Source: an uncultured Campylobacter sp. (GTDB lineage: Bacteria; Campylobacterota; Campylobacteria; Campylobacterales; Campylobacteraceae). From it: a stretch of 8,427 nt of DNA. A program made the position numbers and the translations under genes. The stretch's first letter is position 1, and each line of letters begins with the position of its first letter. The DNA is taken from assembly GCF_937997465.1 (NCBI RefSeq), contig NZ_CALKTQ010000090.1:1-8427 (forward strand), in the 5' to 3' direction. Shown piece after piece: positions 5,422 to 8,427 of the stretch. The notes under the pieces are model-generated. The model ran no database searches. It saw nothing but the letters and a program-made list of their open reading frames with translations, and was not told where the DNA came from.

Positions 5422-6688
5422 ATAGCACCTCCGCAGGCAAGAGTTTAACGACGCTTCTCATCGGCACGAGCGAGCCCGCGATCGAGATAAGAAGCGCAAA
5501 AGCGATACTAAGCGGAAGCACGATCCACGCGATGCCGATGCCGTAGCCAAAGATACTGTAAGCGATTATGTAGCTAAGCGCGTAACCCAAAAACGCACCC
5601 AAAATGCCCGCAAAAAACGCCACGACTAGGCTTTCGCTCGCAAAAAGGGCGTAAATTTCAAAGTTGCTAGCACCTATGGCTTTTAGTAGGCCGATCTCTT
5701 TTTTGCGTCTGTAAATTTCGCTAGTCATCAGCGAGGTGATGCCGATAGAGGAGACCGCAAGCGCGATGACGCTAACGATACCCATTAGGCTTTGGATTTT
5801 TTTCACGATATTACTCTCGGCGTCGCTTACCTGCATCATCGCCTTTGCCGCGACGCCAGCGTAGTTCTCCTCGATCTGATAGGCTATGGAGCTAACATAG
5901 GCCGAGCAGTACCACATATCGTATTCGGCACTATCTAGGTTGTCTAAATTTCGCCTGGCCTTAACCGAGAGGTCGTTTTCCGGGATCGTCATCGCCGAAA
6001 CCTCGGCTTTTGAGTACTGTCCGGGCTTATTTAGAAGCTCCTGAGCTAGCTTTAGCGAGGTTACGATCTTATAGCTTTCTTCGCCGGCTCCTTTTAGCAC
6101 GCCCGCGATTTTTACGCTACGTCCGTTTAAATTTAGTTCGCCGCCGACGCTCAAATTTCGCTTTGCGGCTAAATTTTCGCCCACGAGTACGTTTTGCGTA
6201 TCGTCGTCCTCTATCCATTTGCCCTCAACCGCCCAAAAGCCAAATAGCGTTTTTACGCCCGTTTTAAACTCCGGCTCGTCAGCCACGTTTGCAAATTTAT
6301 CAAACCAAGTGCCCGTGATTTGGTATTTTTCGCCGCTAGCGTCCTTTACCTCTCCGTTTAGAAACGGCGCAAACGCCACGATGTTGTTTCGCCAAAAAAT
6401 TTCCTTTACCTTATGCAAATCCTCTTCGTTTAGGTAGTTTTGCGATTTTAGCGGGGTGAAATTTTTGCCCTCGATCTCGATAGCTAGCGCTTCGCCCTTT
6501 GGCAAGACGACGATGTTTGAGCCGTAGCCTCGCAGCTCACTAGCGATCTGATCGCCGATTTTTAGCGTGATATTTAGCATACAAGCGATCAAAACCGTCG
6601 CCAAAAGTATGGTGATAAAGGCCATACCTTTTTGCACCTTTGAGCCGGTGATCGAGCTTTTTATAAGCCTTAGTTGCATATTTTTCAT
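5408..6688 (-). CDS. ABC transporter permease, MacB/FtsX type (first of pair)
   Basis: A 426-residue inner-membrane permease with the same layout as its downstream neighbour: helix 1 at about 22-40, a periplasmic domain at about 45-295, then an FtsX domain with helices at about 300-320, 347-378 and 385-408. The coupling segment is YRRKKEIGLLKAIGASN (326-342), and LLPAEVL (416-422) ends the protein in the usual way. Its periplasmic domain is about 45 residues longer than that of the second permease, so the two half-transporters are not equivalent. The ATG overlaps the TGA of the DUF2318 gene (ATGA, 6685-6688). An alternative ATG three codons in (6679) cannot be excluded. Matches Cj1661 of C. 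jejuni by position. Confidence 0.92.
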   Translation of the reverse strand: MKNMQLRLIKSSITGSKVQKGMAFITILLATVLIACMLNITLKIGDQIASELRGYGSNIVVLPKGEALAIEIEGKNFTPLKSQNYLNEEDLHKVKEIFWRNNIVAFAPFLNGEVKDASGEKYQITGTWFDKFANVADEPEFKTGVKTLFGFWAVEGKWIEDDDTQNVLVGENLAAKRNLSVGGELNLNGRSVKIAGVLKGAGEESYKIVTSLKLAQELLNKPGQYSKAEVSAMTIPENDLSVKARRNLDNLDSAEYDMWYCSAYVSSIAYQIEENYAGVAAKAMMQVSDAESNIVKKIQSLMGIVSVIALAVSSIGITSLMTSEIYRRKKEIGLLKAIGASNFEIYALFASESLVVAFFAGILGAFLGYALSYIIAYSIFGYGIGIAWIVLPLSIAFALLISIAGSLVPMRSVVKLLPAEVLYDRK

Positions 6689-8052
6689 TTTAAAGTCCCG
6701 TTTATATCGACGTATTTTTCAGGGTTGGCTTCAAATTCCGCCTGAGTTTTTTCGTTTTCAAAGAAATACGTCCTGTTGTAGTATAAATAAGATTTCGAGC
6801 CGATATTGCTTACTTTCTTGCGGCTTACCGGATCTAGCACCATTTTTTCGACGACTTTTGAGAAATAGTTCGCACCGCTTTGGATGGTATCAAGCGTTAC
6901 GGTTACGAATTTGCCGTCAAATTCAAACGGCATAGGTATCGGGTTGCAGCCGCCCTCTTTGCCGACTGATGGCAAGAAAATGCGTACATTGCACGAGATG
7001 CAGATGAGATCGCCGCCCTTTTTGACGTAGCCCATATCGCCACATATCGCGCACGCGTCAAAGACGATGATCGGCGAAGCGCGGTCTGAAAAGCGGTTTA
7101 AAAGAAAAAACCTTATCTCCCTGCCTTCGTCGTTTATATAGGCGTAGCGGTGAAGTTCGTTGTCGGCGAGTTTTTCGACGTCAAATTTAAACTCGTTGTT
7201 TACGGGTTCTACGATGATAGGATCTGAGATCTCGGGCGGTTTAGATGCGTGCAGATCGTAGTAAAGCCCGAAAATAAGAGCCGTAACGACGATAGCTATG
7301 CTACTTTTTGAGTTTGTCGCCATGAAATTTCTAGCCGCGTTGTTAAATCTAAATTTATTCGAGCCCACGACTGATTTTACGAGCGGAGCCGGACGTTTTT
7401 TGAAATTTATAGCCGCCAAAATCAAAACCGAAAAGATGAAAAAATACTGCGCAAAAGTCGTATAGTAAATACCCTTAGCCACGAGCGAGAGCGCCCACGG
7501 ATACGTAGGTATCATGCCCGCTCGCATAAACTCAAGCCCCGTGTTTGAAATAGCTTGCACTATCAAAACTGCAAGAAAAAGAAGCGAAAACGTCCATAAG
7601 ACATGCTTGCACAGGCACTCTTTTAAATTTGAAACGACGAAAAATAAAATCAGTAAAAGCAAAAATGCAAATATCATCAAAAATAAGCTGATGATGGACT
7701 GCGTATCGAGTAGCTCGCCTGCAAATACCGGAAAATTCGCGCTAGCGTGAGCATAGGTTAAGCCGTAGCCCGCGCCCAAGGCGAAAAACGTTATCATCTT
7801 TGCAGGGTTAAATTTGATAAAAATCCAAAGCGCGCTAACTAGCAAAAATACCAAAGTAGCCGCGTCAAATACCATTTTAACGCCCGCGTCGTGAAGCGTG
7901 AGTCTAGCGATCTTAAAAACGACTATGCCTGCTGCGATACCCAAAACCGAGGGTAGAAACAGCGCTTTTAGGCTCTTTTTGTCGTTGTTTAACGCTGCAA
8001 AAAGGACAAATCCCAGTAACGATGAGATAACTTGGACGAAATATATAGACAT
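6685..8052 (-). CDS. Polytopic membrane protein with C-terminal DUF2318 (Fe-S/metal-type cysteine) domain and YHS-like tail
   Basis: A 455-residue protein with about eight hydrophobic segments (roughly 3-20, 33-50, 60-80, 84-103, 118-141, 150-170, 188-213 and 250-266) and then a soluble domain that should face the periplasm. That domain carries CAIC (334-337), CISC (351-354) and Cys369 in GGCNPIP, the cysteine pattern of DUF2318 proteins, thought to bind metal or an Fe-S centre. Residues about 406-448 (DPVSRKKV, YYNRTYFF, FEANPEKYV) follow a YHS metal-binding domain, but the usual cysteines are replaced (DPVC to DPVS, and none after YFF). The gene follows p19 by 65 bp and overlaps the first permease by 4 bases. 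It corresponds to Cj1660, required with the p19 system in iron uptake; a role in electron transfer or iron handling is inference. The ribosome binding site is weak (AGGGC, 8058-8062). Confidence 0.88.
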   Translation of the reverse strand: MSIYFVQVISSLLGFVLFAALNNDKKSLKALFLPSVLGIAAGIVVFKIARLTLHDAGVKMVFDAATLVFLLVSALWIFIKFNPAKMITFFALGAGYGLTYAHASANFPVFAGELLDTQSIISLFLMIFAFLLLLILFFVVSNLKECLCKHVLWTFSLLFLAVLIVQAISNTGLEFMRAGMIPTYPWALSLVAKGIYYTTFAQYFFIFSVLILAAINFKKRPAPLVKSVVGSNKFRFNNAARNFMATNSKSSIAIVVTALIFGLYYDLHASKPPEISDPIIVEPVNNEFKFDVEKLADNELHRYAYINDEGREIRFFLLNRFSDRASPIIVFDACAICGDMGYVKKGGDLICISCNVRIFLPSVGKEGGCNPIPMPFEFDGKFVTVTLDTIQSGANYFSKVVEKMVLDPVSRKKVSNIGSKSYLYYNRTYFFENEKTQAEFEANPEKYVDINGTLK

Positions 8053-8086
8053 GATCAGCCCTGTAATTTAAGAATTTGAATAAAAT

Positions 8087-8110
8087 TTAGAGCGGACTTA
8101 GCCGCTCTAA
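8087..8110. terminator. Perfect 9-bp hairpin just after p19 (possible weak terminator or mRNA-stabilising stem)
   Basis: TTAGAGCGG (8087-8095) and CCGCTCTAA (8102-8110) pair perfectly around a 6-base loop, 7 bases past the p19 stop codon. On the minus strand it is followed by ATTTTATTC, a weak U-tract, so termination would be partial. The position suits differential expression: abundant periplasmic P19, with less read-through into the membrane genes. It could also protect the p19 3' end from exonucleases. Confidence 0.65.
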
Positions 8111-8117
8111 GCCCGAA

Positions 8118-8427
8118 TTATTTAGCAGGCGCTCCGGTATATTGGAATTTATAGGTCGTGGTAAACGGCTCGAACCATTTACCTACGCCCGTTTCTTTGT
8201 CTGCGTGACGACCGAAGCCTTGTTTTTCAGGATTTTCTATATGAAATTTTAGCTCGTAGTTGCCCACACCTGCGTCCATTTTTAGGTTAGCGCCGTAGTG
8301 AGGACCGTCGCTTGCAACCATAGGCATAAATGTTCCTTTTTTAACTTTGCCGTTATCAAGGTTTTTTAGCTCGTAGTTAATCTTTAGGTATGGGATCCAC
8401 TCACCTTCGCCAAAGCCGTTTTTATTA
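8118..8427 (-). CDS. p19: P19-type periplasmic copper/iron-binding protein, 3' part (5' end outside window)
   Basis: The reading frame stays open from the right edge to TAA at 8118, giving 102 residues from the C-terminal part; the first full codon begins at 8426. P19 (also FetP/Tpd) is a periplasmic dimeric protein that binds copper and iron and supports iron uptake, usually with an FTR1-type permease. Diagnostic segments are MPMVASDGPHYG (34-45 of the fragment), FGRH (71-74) and DKETGVGKWFEPF (76-88). The Met36, His43 and His74 positions correspond, by alignment from memory, to the C. jejuni copper ligands Met88, His95 and His132. The linker between the two His residues is about six residues shorter than I recall in C. 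jejuni. The signal peptide and the N-terminal metal ligands lie beyond the edge. A downstream Met in the fragment (8327) is internal, not the start. Confidence 0.95.
   Translation of the reverse strand, partial: NKNGFGEGEWIPYLKINYELKNLDNGKVKKGTFMPMVASDGPHYGANLKMDAGVGNYELKFHIENPEKQGFGRHADKETGVGKWFEPFTTTYKFQYTGAPAK

Noticed and set aside
6567..6935. 122-codon plus-strand frame across the permease/DUF2318 junction
   Set aside because: It runs antisense to two well-supported overlapping genes and has no coding signature of its own.
8118..8327. A short 69-residue protein starting at Met 8327
   Set aside because: The frame stays open to the window edge and the upstream residues (GEGEWIPYL and onward) match P19, so this Met is internal.

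Overview
The window looks like a piece of a Campylobacter chromosome, probably from the more GC-rich oral/human group (C. showae, rectus, curvus or similar). The evidence is gene content and order matching the C. jejuni p19 iron-uptake locus (Cj1659 onward), frequent AAATTT words, AT-rich promoters, and P19 residues close to C. jejuni P19 as I remember it. No search was run, so the genus is inference. Every gene I can support is on the minus strand.

Reading 5'->3' along the minus strand (right to left): (1) the C-terminal part of p19, a periplasmic copper/iron-binding protein, cut by the window edge; (2) a short gap with a perfect 9-bp hairpin; (3) a polytopic membrane protein with a DUF2318-type cysteine-rich periplasmic domain and a degenerate YHS-like tail; (4) two MacB/FtsX-type ABC permeases; (5) their ATPase; (6) a lipoprotein thioredoxin with a CGAC motif. 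Items 3 to 6 are overlapping or 1 to 13 bp apart, so they form one translationally coupled operon, the Campylobacter counterpart of the fetMP-fetABCDEF iron system. P19 would bind metal in the periplasm. The DUF2318 protein, the ABC unit and the thioredoxin probably handle electrons or thiols and support iron delivery through an FTR1-type permease. Such a permease would be expected just right of the window. C. jejuni has two thioredoxins here (Cj1664, Cj1665); only one is present.

After a 109-bp gap with a bipartite inverted repeat comes a small outer-membrane-type lipoprotein of uncertain family with its own strong ribosome binding site. A 407-bp non-coding stretch follows. It holds two tandem imperfect hairpins, one copy of a repeat, and a promoter with a Fur-like inverted repeat. 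That promoter drives the last gene, a TonB-dependent-receptor-type beta-barrel (OprC/NosA-like) that has a signal peptide and a complete barrel but no recognisable plug domain. A second, shorter copy of the repeat lies just past its stop codon.

The most interesting points are the plug-less barrel beside a copper/iron uptake operon, the repeat shared by two gene 3' ends, the structured intergenic element, and the degenerate YHS tail on the DUF2318 protein.
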